Origin: Cyanobium sp. ATX 6F1
GTDB lineage: Bacteria > Cyanobacteriota > Cyanobacteriia > PCC-6307 > Cyanobiaceae
Assembly (NCBI RefSeq): GCF_024346315.1
Contig: NZ_JAGQCS010000008.1
Coordinates: 90,152-154,151, forward strand
Direction: 5' to 3'
DNA: 64,000 nucleotides
Shown: piece after piece, positions 28,558 through 37,743 of the stretch
Layout: every line of letters starts with the position of its first letter
Numbering within the stretch: position 1 is the first letter of the stretch
Program-made: the position numbers and the translations under genes
Notes under the pieces: model-generated
The model's input: only the letters and a program-made list of their open reading frames with translations
What the model was told of the DNA's origin: nothing
Databases searched by the model: none

Positions 28558-30777
28558 CTAGCCGAACTTGCCTGATGTGGAGGCGATCAGGAAGGCCGCA
28601 TAGGTGAGGACGTAACCCACCGAGAAGTGAGCCAGACCGACCACACGGGCTTGAACAATCGAGAGGGCCACAGGCTTGTCACGCCAGCCAACCAGGTTGG
28701 CCAACGGGGTGCGCTGATGAGCCCAGACGATGGTCTCGATCAGCTCTTGCCAGTAACCACGCCAGGAGATCAGGAACATGAAGCCCGTCGCCCAGACCAG
28801 GTGACCGAAGAGGAACATCCAGGCCCAGACGGCCAGGTTGTTCGAACCATACGGGTTGTACCCGTTGATCAGCTGGGAGCTGTTGAGCCACAGGTAGTCG
28901 CGGAACCAGCCCATCAGATAGGTGCTGGATTCGTTGAACTGAGCCACGTTGCCTTGCCAGATGGCGAGGTGCTTCCAGTGCCAGTAGAAGGTGACCCAAC
29001 CCACGGTGTTCAGAGCCCAGAAAACCGACAGGTAGAAGGAATCCCAGGCCGAGATATCACAGGTACCGCCACGGCCAGGACCGTCGCAGGGGAAGGAGTA
29101 GCCGAAGTCCTTTTTATCGGGCATCAGCTTCGAACCCCGGGCATCCAGGGCACCCTTCACCAGGATCAAGGTGGTGGTGTGCAGTCCGAGCGCGATCGCG
29201 TGGTGGACCAGGAAGTCGCCAGGGCCGATGGGCAGGAACACGTCCGTGTTGCCGTTGATGGCATCCAACCAGAAGTGATCACCAGGAATGTTGGCCGAGG
29301 CCAGGCTGGCGGCACTGTTGGGGTTGGCGAGCAGCACATCAAAGCCGTAGAGCGCTTTACCGCTGGCGGCCTGGATGAACTGGGCAAACACGGGCTCCAC
29401 CAGGATCTGCTTCTCGGGGGTACCAAAGGCAACGACCACATCGTTGTGGACGTAAAGACCGAGGGTGTGGAAACCGAGGAACAGCGAAACCCAGCTCAGG
29501 TGACTAATGATCGCTTCCTTGTGATCAAGCATCCGGGCCAGAACGTTGTTCTTGTTGGCTTCGGGGTCGTAATCACGGATGAAGAAGATCGCACCGTGGG
29601 CGAAGGCACCAACCATCAGGAAGATGGCGATGTACTGGTGGTGGGTGTAAAGCGCAGCCGATGTTGTGTAGTCCTTCGCGATGAAGGCGTAGGACGGCAT
29701 CGCATACATGTGCTGGGCCACCAAGCTCGTCACCACACCCAGAGAGGCCAGGGCCAGTCCGAGTTGGAAGTGGAGCGAGTTGTTGATGGTGTCGTAGAGA
29801 CCCTTGTGACCAGCACCGAGCGCACCACCAAAAGGAGTGCCCTTGGGCGGGTTGTGGGCTTCGAGGATCTCGCGGATCGAATGGCCAATACCGAAGTTGG
29901 TCCGGTACATGTGGCCAGCGATCACGAAGATGCAGCCGATCGCCAGGTGGTGATGGGCGATATCAGTGAGCCAGAGGGCTTCACTCTGGGGATGGAAACC
30001 ACCGAGGAAGGTGAGAATCGCGGTTCCGGATCCAGTGGAGGAGCCGAAGACCTGATTGAGACCGTCGGGGTTCGCTGCATAAACCCCCCAGTTACCGGTG
30101 AAGAAAGGAGCCAGGCCGGCGGGATGGGGCAACACCGTGAGGAAGTTGTCCCAACCGACGTGCTGACCGCGCGCTTCAGGGATCGCCACGTGGACCAGGT
30201 GACCGGTCCAGGCGATGGAGCTGAAACCGAACAGAACAGCCAAATGGTGGTTGAGCCGTGATTCAGCGTTCTTGAACCAGGCCAGGGAAGGCCGGAACTT
30301 GGGCTGAAGGTGGAGCCAGCCGGCGAACAGGGCCCAAGCCGAGAGGATCATCATGAAGATGGATCCTTGGTACAACTCGGTGTTGGTGCGCATCCCGATC
30401 GTGTACCACCAGTGGTACAGACCAGAGAAGGCGATGTTCACCGGGGAGGAGGCACCGGCCTGGGTGAAGGCCGTGATGGCCCCCTGGCCGAAGTGAGGAT
30501 CCCAGATCGCGTGAGCGATGGGACGCACGTGCAGCGGATCGGCGACCCACTGCTCGAAGTTGCCCTGCCAGGCGATGTGGAACAGGTTCCCAGAAACCCA
30601 GAGACCGATGATCGCGAGATGGCCGAAATGGGTGGAGAAAAGCTTTTGGTAAAGCTTTTCTTCCGTGATCCCGTCATGGCTCTCGAAATCGTGAGCCGTG
30701 GCAATCCCGTACCAAATACGGCGGGTTGTGGGGTCCTGTGCCAGACCCTGGCTGAACGAAGGAAATTTCGTTGCCAT
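28558..30777 (-). CDS. psaB: Photosystem I P700 apoprotein A2
   Basis: PsaB is one half of the PSI reaction-centre heterodimer, binding P700, antenna chlorophylls and, with PsaA, the FX cluster. The product has 739 residues, beginning [24 protein letters not shown]. It has the FX loop [21 protein letters not shown] with both cysteines and the C-terminal [14 protein letters not shown] helix. Eleven membrane helices are expected. It lies 20 bp after psaA, so the two share a transcript. Confidence 0.99.
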   Translation of the reverse strand: MATKFPSFSQGLAQDPTTRRIWYGIATAHDFESHDGITEEKLYQKLFSTHFGHLAIIGLWVSGNLFHIAWQGNFEQWVADPLHVRPIAHAIWDPHFGQGAITAFTQAGASSPVNIAFSGLYHWWYTIGMRTNTELYQGSIFMMILSAWALFAGWLHLQPKFRPSLAWFKNAESRLNHHLAVLFGFSSIAWTGHLVHVAIPEARGQHVGWDNFLTVLPHPAGLAPFFTGNWGVYAANPDGLNQVFGSSTGSGTAILTFLGGFHPQSEALWLTDIAHHHLAIGCIFVIAGHMYRTNFGIGHSIREILEAHNPPKGTPFGGALGAGHKGLYDTINNSLHFQLGLALASLGVVTSLVAQHMYAMPSYAFIAKDYTTSAALYTHHQYIAIFLMVGAFAHGAIFFIRDYDPEANKNNVLARMLDHKEAIISHLSWVSLFLGFHTLGLYVHNDVVVAFGTPEKQILVEPVFAQFIQAASGKALYGFDVLLANPNSAASLASANIPGDHFWLDAINGNTDVFLPIGPGDFLVHHAIALGLHTTTLILVKGALDARGSKLMPDKKDFGYSFPCDGPGRGGTCDISAWDSFYLSVFWALNTVGWVTFYWHWKHLAIWQGNVAQFNESSTYLMGWFRDYLWLNSSQLINGYNPYGSNNLAVWAWMFLFGHLVWATGFMFLISWRGYWQELIETIVWAHQRTPLANLVGWRDKPVALSIVQARVVGLAHFSVGYVLTYAAFLIASTSGKFG

Positions 30778-30797
30778 TGGGAAAAGTCAGGTGGAGG

Positions 30798-33101
30798 TCA
30801 GCCGACCGCGACGATGCGGGCCAGGAAGAAAGCCCAGGTGGTTGCGATACCGCCGAGGAGATAGTGGGCAACGCCAACGGCGCGACCCTGGGTGATGCTC
30901 AGCGCCCGCGGTTGGATGGCGGGTGCCACCTTCAGCTTGTTGTGAGCCCAGACGATGGACTCGATCAGCTCTTGCCAGTAGCCGCGGCCACTGAACAGGA
31001 ACATGAGGCTGAAGGCCCAGATGAAGTGCGCTCCAAGGAACATCAGTCCGTAGGCACTCGAGGAGGAGCCATAGCTGTTGATCACCTGTGCGGCCTGAGC
31101 CCACAGGAAATCACGCAGCCAACCATTGATGGTGATGGCGCTCTGGGCGAAGTTGCCATTGGTGATGTGCGAGACGGAGCCATCTGCATTCACCGTTCCC
31201 CACACATCGCTCTGCATCTTCCAGCTGAAGTGGAAGATCACGATCGAGATGGAGTTGTACATCCAGAACAGGCCGAGGAACACGTGGTCCCAAGCCGAAA
31301 CCTGGCAGGTACCGCCACGGCCGGGGCCGTCGCAGGGGAAGCGGAAGCCCAGGCTGGCCTTGTCGGGCACAAGCCTGGAGCTGCGGCTGTAGAGGACACC
31401 CTTCAGCAGGATCAACACCGTGACGTGGATCGTGAAGGCATGGATGTGGTGAACCATGAAGTCGGCCGTTCCCAGGGGGATCGGACCCATGGCCACCTTG
31501 CCCCCGACGGCAACGACGGCACCGTTGAACACTTCGCTCACACCGGCCAGCGCATTGGGAGCGGTGGTGCCGGCAGCAGCGGCGTGCAGACCCTGGATCC
31601 ACTGGGCGAAGATCGGCTTCAGCTCAATGGCGGAGTCACTGAACATGTCCTGGGGACGGCCCAGGGCACGCATGGTGTCGTTGTGGATGTAGAGGCCAAA
31701 GCTGTGGAAGCCCAGCCAGATGCACACCCAGTTGAGGTGACTGATCAGCGCATCCCGAGCCTTGAGCACCCGATCCAGCACATTGTCGATGTGCTTGGCG
31801 GGGTCGTAGTCGCGGATGAGCGCGATGGCTCCATGGGCTCCGGCGCCAACGATGATGAGGCCACCGATCCACATGTGGTGGGTGAAGATCGATAGCTGGG
31901 TGGGGTAGTCGACAGCGATGTACGGATACGGAGGCATCGCATACATGTGCTGAGCGACGATGATGCTCAGCGAACCCAATAGAGCCAGGTTGATGGCCAG
32001 TTGGGCATGCCAGGAGGTGGTCAGAAACTCATAGAGACCATCGTGGCCATTAGGGGCCGGGAACAGCAGGGGATCACCCTTCTGGCCCTCGAGGATCTCC
32101 TTGATGCTGTGACCGATGCCCCAGTTCGTGCGGTACTGATGACCGGCAACGATGAAGAGCACCGCGATCGCCAGGTGGTGATGGGCGATGTCGGTCATCC
32201 AGAGGCTGCCCGTTACAGGATTCAACCCACCCTTGAAGGTGAGGATGTCGCTGTAGGCGGCCCAGTTTCCAGTGAAGAACGCCTGGATGCCGGCCCCGAA
32301 ACCGGGGTAAAGCTGAGCGATCAGGTCCTGGTTGAGGAATTCGTGCGGGAGGGGGATGTCCGCCACCGAAGCGATGGTCTTGCCATCGAGCACCAGGGGT
32401 TTCCCGGCATCGATCGCATCCATCAGCGCGGTCGTGGGCAGAGACACATGGATCAGGTGCCCCGTCCAGGAGAGGGATCCCAAGCCCAGAAGGCCAGCCA
32501 GGTGGTGGTTGAGCATGGACTCAACGTTCTGGAACCACTCAAGCTTTGGAGCGGCCTTGTGGTAGTGGAACACCCCGGCGTTCAGCATCAAGCCCGCCAT
32601 CACCAGCGCACCGATGGCGGTGCACAGCAATTGGAACTCGTTGGTGAAGCCCCAGGCCCTCCAGACATGGAAGAGACCGGAGGTGATCTGAATGCCGTGG
32701 AAACCGCCACCCACATCCCCGTTAAGGATTTCCTGGCCAAAGATTGGCCAGACCACCTGCGCACTGGGTTTCACATGCGTGGGGTCGGCCAGCCAGCCGG
32801 AATAGTTGGAGAAGCGGGCACCGTGATAGAAGGCGCCGCTCAGCCAGATGAAGATGACGGCCAGATGGCCGAAGTGAGCGCTGAAGATCTTGCGAGAGAC
32901 CTCTTCGAGATCGCTCGTGTGGCTGTCGAAATCGTGAGCGTTGGCGTGGAGGTTCCAAACCCAGGTGGTGGTTTTGGGACCTTTAGCGAGGGTGCGATCG
33001 AAGTGTCCGGGTTTGCCGAACAACTCGAAGCTGACAGGAACGGGGTTCCGGTCAACTTGGGCCTTCGCCGTTTTCCCACGTTCTGGTGGGCTGATGGTCA
33101 T
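30798..33101 (-). CDS. psaA: Photosystem I P700 apoprotein A1
   Basis: PsaA pairs with PsaB in the PSI core. The product has 767 residues. It has the FX-binding loop [19 protein letters not shown] with its two cysteines and the conserved N-terminus [26 protein letters not shown]. It is the first gene of the psaAB operon, preceded by a roughly 190-base leader if the -10 at 33304-33309 is right. Nothing indicates truncation or frameshift. Confidence 0.99.
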   Translation of the reverse strand: MTISPPERGKTAKAQVDRNPVPVSFELFGKPGHFDRTLAKGPKTTTWVWNLHANAHDFDSHTSDLEEVSRKIFSAHFGHLAVIFIWLSGAFYHGARFSNYSGWLADPTHVKPSAQVVWPIFGQEILNGDVGGGFHGIQITSGLFHVWRAWGFTNEFQLLCTAIGALVMAGLMLNAGVFHYHKAAPKLEWFQNVESMLNHHLAGLLGLGSLSWTGHLIHVSLPTTALMDAIDAGKPLVLDGKTIASVADIPLPHEFLNQDLIAQLYPGFGAGIQAFFTGNWAAYSDILTFKGGLNPVTGSLWMTDIAHHHLAIAVLFIVAGHQYRTNWGIGHSIKEILEGQKGDPLLFPAPNGHDGLYEFLTTSWHAQLAINLALLGSLSIIVAQHMYAMPPYPYIAVDYPTQLSIFTHHMWIGGLIIVGAGAHGAIALIRDYDPAKHIDNVLDRVLKARDALISHLNWVCIWLGFHSFGLYIHNDTMRALGRPQDMFSDSAIELKPIFAQWIQGLHAAAAGTTAPNALAGVSEVFNGAVVAVGGKVAMGPIPLGTADFMVHHIHAFTIHVTVLILLKGVLYSRSSRLVPDKASLGFRFPCDGPGRGGTCQVSAWDHVFLGLFWMYNSISIVIFHFSWKMQSDVWGTVNADGSVSHITNGNFAQSAITINGWLRDFLWAQAAQVINSYGSSSSAYGLMFLGAHFIWAFSLMFLFSGRGYWQELIESIVWAHNKLKVAPAIQPRALSITQGRAVGVAHYLLGGIATTWAFFLARIVAVG

Positions 33102-33303
33102 CGAGACGTTCCTCGAGGGACGGAGTCGAGGTGGAGGTCCACCCCTCCGACCGGGCCAAGAAGGCCTGGCCGGTGGGCCTTACGAACCCCCGGAAAAGCC
33201 GGGAGGTTCATGGGGCACCAGCGCATGGAGCGGGAGCAGCCCGAAGGCCGAAAACGCTTGCCACGACTGGAGCTGGGGCCCCAATGAGGGGACCGCTGGC
33301 GGA

Positions 33304-33309
33304 AGTATA
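33304..33309 (-). promoter_or_regulatory. Candidate -10 of the psaAB promoter
   Basis: TATACT on the minus strand, one mismatch from TATAAT, lies about 205 bases before the psaA ATG. The -35 region is weak, as expected for an activator-dependent photosystem promoter. Confidence 0.45.
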
Positions 33310-33339
33310 AGGGGCTAAACCAACGCGAATCGGCGGGCA

Positions 33340-33347
33340 GTTACAAA
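33340..33347 (+). promoter_or_regulatory. Possible HLR1 half-site for RpaB upstream of psaA
   Basis: GTTACAAA matches one half of the HLR1 consensus (a direct repeat of G/T-TTACA-A/T-A/T) about 31-38 bp upstream of the psaA -10. The second half (TTCAATG) is a poor match. RpaB binding to HLR1 sites at PSI promoters is known in other cyanobacteria; its use here is inferred. Confidence 0.3.
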
Positions 33348-33542
33348 GGTTCAATGCCGCCCTTCCCCAGTCTGTGACTGGGCTCTTGGTGGGGATTTGT
33401 GTTAGCGAGTCAACGACTTATTAGGGCCTATTGCTATCACCCAGGTCAAGGAGTTGCCCTTCTCAATCAATGGCCCAAGAACTTGGCCGGCTCGGGCAGC
33501 AGAATGCCCCCAACAGTCACCCTGACGCGAGGAGACATCCGC

Positions 33543-34889
33543 ATGCTGGCAGCGGCGCTTCGGGGGCTGACCGTCCTGATGCTGGTGGTGTTCACCCTCC
33601 TGCCCGCAGGCTGCCAGGGCCAGGCCCGCTCCCCCTCCCCGGGACCTGCCTTGGCCCCCAGCTACCCCAGCGGCAACCTGCAGGAAGTGGCTCCTCCTGG
33701 GGCGGTACTGCAGCTGCAGCAGCAGCTTCTAGGCCGCCAGCCCCGGTTGAACATTCTCGCGCCCGCCAACGGCAGCCTGCTGCCCGATGGACCCTGGGCC
33801 CTGAGGGTCGCCGTGGAGGACTGGCCCCTGGCGGACGCCGGTCCCCTGGGGATCGGCCCCCATCTGGTGGTGCAGCTCGATGGGGAGCCGCCGCTCCGTG
33901 TGGGAGGCGGCTCCAGTCCATTGGAGGTGCCCATGGCCCCCCTGGCCCCCGGCAGCCACCGCTTGACGGTCTATGCCGCGTTCCCCTGGGGTGAGGCCGT
34001 GAAAGCACCGGGGGCCAGCCAACAGATCAAGTTGCACCGGGTGGCCCCCAACCCCCTGGCCCTGCCGGCGGAAGGCACCCCGCAACTGGTTCCCGTTCAG
34101 GCGGTGCGCTCCAGCGCCGATCAGCCCGCCCTGGTCGACTGGTTGCTGCTGGACGCCCCGCTTCAGCATCTGCGTGATGGGGACGACCGCTGGCGGCTGA
34201 GGGTCACGGTCAATGGCGACAGCTTCCTGCTTGATCGCCAGGCTCCCCTCTGGCTGCGTGGGCTGCGCAACGGCAGCAACTCCCTGCTGCTGGAGCTGCT
34301 GGATCAGGCCGGTCAACCGCTGAACCCTCCGTTCAACTCCCTGGTGCAGGAGATGGTGCTGGCGAGCGATCCCCCCAGGGGTTGGCAGCTCGGTGCCCTC
34401 GATGACGACGACCTGCAACGGCTGCTCGGCGAGGCCGCCACCCCCAGCGCGGTGAACGCCGAACCACCCAGCCCTTCGCCCGAGACCGAGCCAGTGGTGG
34501 TGGAGGCAGTGGTGGAGGAGCCAGTGGTGGTGGAGCTGGCGGCGCCCTCGCCTGAGCCGACCGGCCTGGTCCCGAGCACAGCTATTGAAGCCCCACCTGC
34601 GGCCCCGATCCCGCAGCCTGCATCGCCCCTCTCCCCGCCGCTGGCTCCTGAGCAAGGAGTAAGCCCGATGGCCGCCTCGGCCCCGCCATCCGAGCCGCCC
34701 ACTGCGCCAACGGCAACGGCCACCGATGTTGAGCCCATTGAGAGAGAGGAGTCACCTTCAGCCCAGGCGACCCCGCCGCTCGAGCCAGAAGTGACGGCAG
34801 CCCGGGATCTGGTCAACCCCGATGGATCCCTGATCAGGCCCCGAGGCGAGGGCCTGGTGGGCCGCCTGCGTGCGAAGTTCGGCCGATGA
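33543..34889 (+). CDS. Lipoprotein of unknown function with proline/glutamate-rich tail
   Basis: The 448-residue product starts with a lipoprotein signal: hydrophobic LTVLMLVVFTLLPAGC, lipobox LPAGC, with the lipidated Cys at residue 24. The middle (about 60-300) resembles beta-sandwich repeats (LRVAVEDWPL, LVVQLDGEPPLRV, HRLTVYAAFPWGEAV). The last 130 residues are low complexity, rich in Pro, Glu, Ala and Val. GAGGAG eight bases upstream supports the ATG at 33543; an ATG at 33504 is the alternative. The stop overlaps the cbiG-cobJ start (ATGA). I do not recognise the family. Confidence 0.75.
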   Translation: MLAAALRGLTVLMLVVFTLLPAGCQGQARSPSPGPALAPSYPSGNLQEVAPPGAVLQLQQQLLGRQPRLNILAPANGSLLPDGPWALRVAVEDWPLADAGPLGIGPHLVVQLDGEPPLRVGGGSSPLEVPMAPLAPGSHRLTVYAAFPWGEAVKAPGASQQIKLHRVAPNPLALPAEGTPQLVPVQAVRSSADQPALVDWLLLDAPLQHLRDGDDRWRLRVTVNGDSFLLDRQAPLWLRGLRNGSNSLLLELLDQAGQPLNPPFNSLVQEMVLASDPPRGWQLGALDDDDLQRLLGEAATPSAVNAEPPSPSPETEPVVVEAVVEEPVVVELAAPSPEPTGLVPSTAIEAPPAAPIPQPASPLSPPLAPEQGVSPMAASAPPSEPPTAPTATATDVEPIEREESPSAQATPPLEPEVTAARDLVNPDGSLIRPRGEGLVGRLRAKFGR

Positions 34890-36661
34890 ATCACCAACCG
34901 ATTCGGGGCCTGGGCCTGAGTCCCGCCGCCGACCCCGTGCTGGCGCGGCTCAGGCAGGCGGGCCTGGTGGAAGTGATCGACCAGGCCGGTGAAGCCGGCG
35001 CCAGCCTGCGCTGTCATTGGCGGGAGAGCAGCGCCTTTGTGGTGGTGGGCGCCTGCGGCGCCGTGGTGCGCCTGATCGCGCCCTTGCTGAGTGATAAGGC
35101 CCTCGATCCGGCGGTGGTGGTGGTGGATCCCCAAGGGCGCTATGCGGTGCCCGTGCTGGGTGGCCACGGCGCCGGCGCCGAAGCACTCAGCCAGCGGATC
35201 GCAGCCCTGCTGGGGGGGGAGGCGGTGCTCACCGGCGCCTGCGCCGCCAGCGGCCGGCTCCCCCTCGACAGCTTCGGAGCCGCCTGGGGCTGGAAGCGGG
35301 GCCAGGGAGACTGGAGCGGACTGATGAAGTCCATGGGCCAGGGCCAACGACTGCGCTTGCGCCAGGAGAGCGGCTCCCGGCTCTGGAGGCAGTCGCCGGC
35401 GGCCCTGAGGCTCGATCCGATCGACATTGACCGCTCCGAGGCGGCCCCCGAGCTGGTGATCAGCCACCGCCTGGGCGAGGGCCTGCGCTGGCATCCCCCG
35501 AGCCTCTGGCTGGGGCTGGGCTGCGAACGGAACACGAGCCTCAGCCTGCTGGAGCGGGCCGTGGACCATTGCCTTCAGGCCCATGGGCTGGCAGCGGAGG
35601 CGGTGGCGGGGCTCGCCACTGCCGAGCGCAAGGCGGATGAGCCGGCGTTGCTGGCCCTGGCCGAGCGGCGGGGCTGGCCGCTGCGCTGCTTCGCGGCCAA
35701 CGAGCTGGCCCGGGTGGATGTACCCAATCCTTCCGCCGTGGTCGAGCGGGAACTGGGCACCGCCAGCGTGGCGGAGGCGGCGGCACGGCTGGCAGCGGGA
35801 GCCGAGGCTCAGCTGCTGGTGGAGAAACGGATCGAGCGAAGCGAACCGGGCGAGCAGGGCGCTGCCACGGTGGCCGTGGCCCTCTGCGCCAGCCAACAGG
35901 CGCCGCACCAGGGCGCGCTGAATCTGGTGGGCAGCGGACCGGGCTCCCTCGACCTGCTCACCCCCGACGCCCGCCGGGCCCTGGCCGAGGCCACGGTCTG
36001 GGTGGGCTATGGCCTCTACCTGGATCTGCTCGAACCCCTGAGGCGCCCCGATCAGGTGCGCCTGGACGGGGTGCTCACCCAGGAAAAGGAGCGCTGCCGC
36101 CAGGCCCTGGAATTGGCCGCCCAGGGCCTGAACGTGGCCCTGGTGTCGTCAGGGGACAGCGGGATCTACGGCATGGCGGGGCTGGCCCTTGAGCTCTGGA
36201 TGGAGCTACCCGTCGATGGACAGCCAAGTTTCCAGGTGCATCCAGGCATCTCAGCGCTGCAACTGGCGGCCGCCCGGGCCGGAGCGCCGCTGATGCACGA
36301 TTTCTGCACCATTAGCCTCAGCGACCGGCTCACCCCCTGGCCCACGATCGAAGCGCGCCTGCAAGGGGCCGCCCGCGGTGATTTCGTCGTCGCCCTCTAC
36401 AACCCCCGCTCCCAGGGGAGACAGTGGCAACTGGAGCGGGCCCGGGAACTGCTGCTCGAAGGGCGGCCCGCCAGCACACCTGTGGCCCTGGCACGGCAAC
36501 TGGGGCGTGCCGAAGAAGAGGTGCGGCTCAGCAGCCTCGGTGAGCTGCCCATCGAGGAGGTGGACATGCTCACCCTGGTGCTGGTGGGGAACAGCAGCAC
36601 CAGGGTGCAACAGGGCCGCATGGTGACCCCGCGGGGCTATCCCGGGGCCGTGCTGGCCTGA
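34886..36661 (+). CDS. cobJ: CbiG-CobJ fusion: cobalt-precorrin-5A hydrolase domain and precorrin-3B C17-methyltransferase
   Basis: The 591-residue product spans two cobalamin-ring steps. Residues 1 to about 340 match CbiG: VVVGACGAVVRLIAPLL, VVVVDPQGRYAVPVLGGHGAG, then LWLGLGCERNTS and GLATAERKADEPALLALAERRG. Residues from about 345 are a SAM-dependent C17-methyltransferase: LVGSGPGSLDLLTPDARRAL, SSGDSGIYGMAGLALE, HPGISALQLAAARAGAPLMHDFCTISLSD. Such fusions are familiar in cyanobacteria. It overlaps the lipoprotein gene by four bases. Confidence 0.93.
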   Translation: MNHQPIRGLGLSPAADPVLARLRQAGLVEVIDQAGEAGASLRCHWRESSAFVVVGACGAVVRLIAPLLSDKALDPAVVVVDPQGRYAVPVLGGHGAGAEALSQRIAALLGGEAVLTGACAASGRLPLDSFGAAWGWKRGQGDWSGLMKSMGQGQRLRLRQESGSRLWRQSPAALRLDPIDIDRSEAAPELVISHRLGEGLRWHPPSLWLGLGCERNTSLSLLERAVDHCLQAHGLAAEAVAGLATAERKADEPALLALAERRGWPLRCFAANELARVDVPNPSAVVERELGTASVAEAAARLAAGAEAQLLVEKRIERSEPGEQGAATVAVALCASQQAPHQGALNLVGSGPGSLDLLTPDARRALAEATVWVGYGLYLDLLEPLRRPDQVRLDGVLTQEKERCRQALELAAQGLNVALVSSGDSGIYGMAGLALELWMELPVDGQPSFQVHPGISALQLAAARAGAPLMHDFCTISLSDRLTPWPTIEARLQGAARGDFVVALYNPRSQGRQWQLERARELLLEGRPASTPVALARQLGRAEEEVRLSSLGELPIEEVDMLTLVLVGNSSTRVQQGRMVTPRGYPGAVLA

Positions 36662-36676
36662 GTCATCAACAAGAAA

Positions 36677-36750
36677 TCGGGATGACAGGATTCGAACCTG
36701 CGGCCCCTTCGTCCCGAACGAAGTGCGCTACCAAGCTGCGCCACATCCCG
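36677..36750 (-). tRNA. tRNA-Pro (anticodon CGG)
   Basis: A 74-base tRNA. Acceptor CGGGATG pairs with CATCCCG, with discriminator A at 36677. The anticodon stem-loop is CTTCG-TTCGGGA-CGAAG with anticodon CGG, and the T-arm is GGTTCGAATCC. No CCA is encoded. It lies antisense between cobJ and lipA. Confidence 0.96.
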
Positions 36751-36800
36751 ATGGCCGGAGTGTAGGCGATGGGGGCCGCCACCCATGGGACGACGATTCC

Positions 36801-36806
36801 TAGAGT
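36801..36806 (+). promoter_or_regulatory. Candidate -10 element of lipA
   Basis: TAGAGT lies 43 bases before the lipA GTG, with no obvious -35. It is one of several TAG-type hexamers in comparable positions. Confidence 0.3.
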
Positions 36807-36848
36807 GAGACTTGCCCCAACGCCATCCGCCGGGGAGCCCCTGAGCAC

Positions 36849-37718
36849 GTGCTGAAACCCGACTGGCTGCGCGTCAAGGCGCCCCAACGTGAACGCATCG
36901 GGGCCGTGGCCGACCTGCTGCTCGACCTGAAGCTGAACACCGTCTGTCAGGAGGCCAGCTGCCCCAACATCGGCGAGTGCTTCGCCGGCGGCACCGCCAC
37001 ATTCCTGATCATGGGGCCGGGCTGCACCCGCGCCTGCCCCTACTGCGACATCGACTTCGACAAGAGTGTGCGAGATCTCGACCCCAGCGAGCCGATTCGG
37101 CTCGGTGAAGCGGTGGCGCGCCTGGGCCTGCGCCATGTGGTGATCACCTCGGTGAACCGCGACGACCTCTCCGACGGCGGTGCCCGTCAGTTCGTGGCCT
37201 GCATCGAAGCGGTGCGGCGACGCTCCCCGCACACCACGATCGAGTTGTTGATTCCTGATTTCTGCGGCAACTGGGAGGCCCTGGCCGCCGTGATGGCGGG
37301 GGCACCCGACGTGCTCAACCACAACATCGAAACCGTTCCGCGGCTCTACCGCTCGGTGCGCCCCCAGGGGATCTACGAGCGCTCGCTGGAACTGCTCGAT
37401 CGGGTGCGTAAGGGCTGGCCGCGCACTTACAGCAAATCAGGGTTGATGGTGGGCCTGGGCGAGCGCGATGGCGAAGTGCTGGATGTGCTGGCCGACCTTC
37501 GGCGCCATCAGGTGGACATCGTCACCATCGGCCAGTACCTCTCCCCCGGACCCAGACATCTGGCGGTGCAGCGCTTCCCCACGCCGGAGCAATTCGACGC
37601 CTATCGGCGGCACGGTGAAGGCGAACTGGGCTTTCTCCAGGTGGTCAGCTCACCGCTGACCCGCAGCAGCTACCACGCCGGCGAGGTGCAGCGCCTGATG
37701 CGCGAACACCCCCGCTGA
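36849..37718 (+). CDS. lipA: Lipoyl synthase, GTG start
   Basis: LipA inserts two sulfurs into protein-bound octanoyl groups. The product has 289 residues. The auxiliary 4Fe-4S cluster cysteines are at 33, 38 and 44 ([14 protein letters not shown]). The radical SAM motif CTRACPYC supplies Cys59, 63 and 66. The C-terminal [11 protein letters not shown] is the conserved serine-bearing end. The GTG at 36849 ([11 protein letters not shown]) gives the family start. It is convergent with gltB, with only 25 bp between stops. Confidence 0.97.
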   Translation: MLKPDWLRVKAPQRERIGAVADLLLDLKLNTVCQEASCPNIGECFAGGTATFLIMGPGCTRACPYCDIDFDKSVRDLDPSEPIRLGEAVARLGLRHVVITSVNRDDLSDGGARQFVACIEAVRRRSPHTTIELLIPDFCGNWEALAAVMAGAPDVLNHNIETVPRLYRSVRPQGIYERSLELLDRVRKGWPRTYSKSGLMVGLGERDGEVLDVLADLRRHQVDIVTIGQYLSPGPRHLAVQRFPTPEQFDAYRRHGEGELGFLQVVSSPLTRSSYHAGEVQRLMREHPR

Positions 37719-37743
37719 AGCCGGCACCCCTGGGGCGACAGCC

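Larger units (their letters stand above)
33102..33542. other. psaA / lipoprotein divergent regulatory region
   Basis: 441 bp without a convincing gene. It holds the psaA leader, the -10 at 33304-33309, an HLR1-like half-site and a perfect 7-bp dyad, CCCAGTC-TGT-GACTGGG, at 33366-33382. A possible plus-strand promoter is TTGTGT (33397-33402), 16 bp, TATTAG (33419-33424). A small 5-bp hairpin (33189-33203) lies in the psaA leader. Confidence 0.5.

Noticed and set aside
28627..33287. Long plus-strand open frames of several hundred codons opposite psaB and psaA
   Set aside because: They mirror highly conserved photosystem genes on the other strand, have no recognisable domains and reflect GC-rich codon bias.
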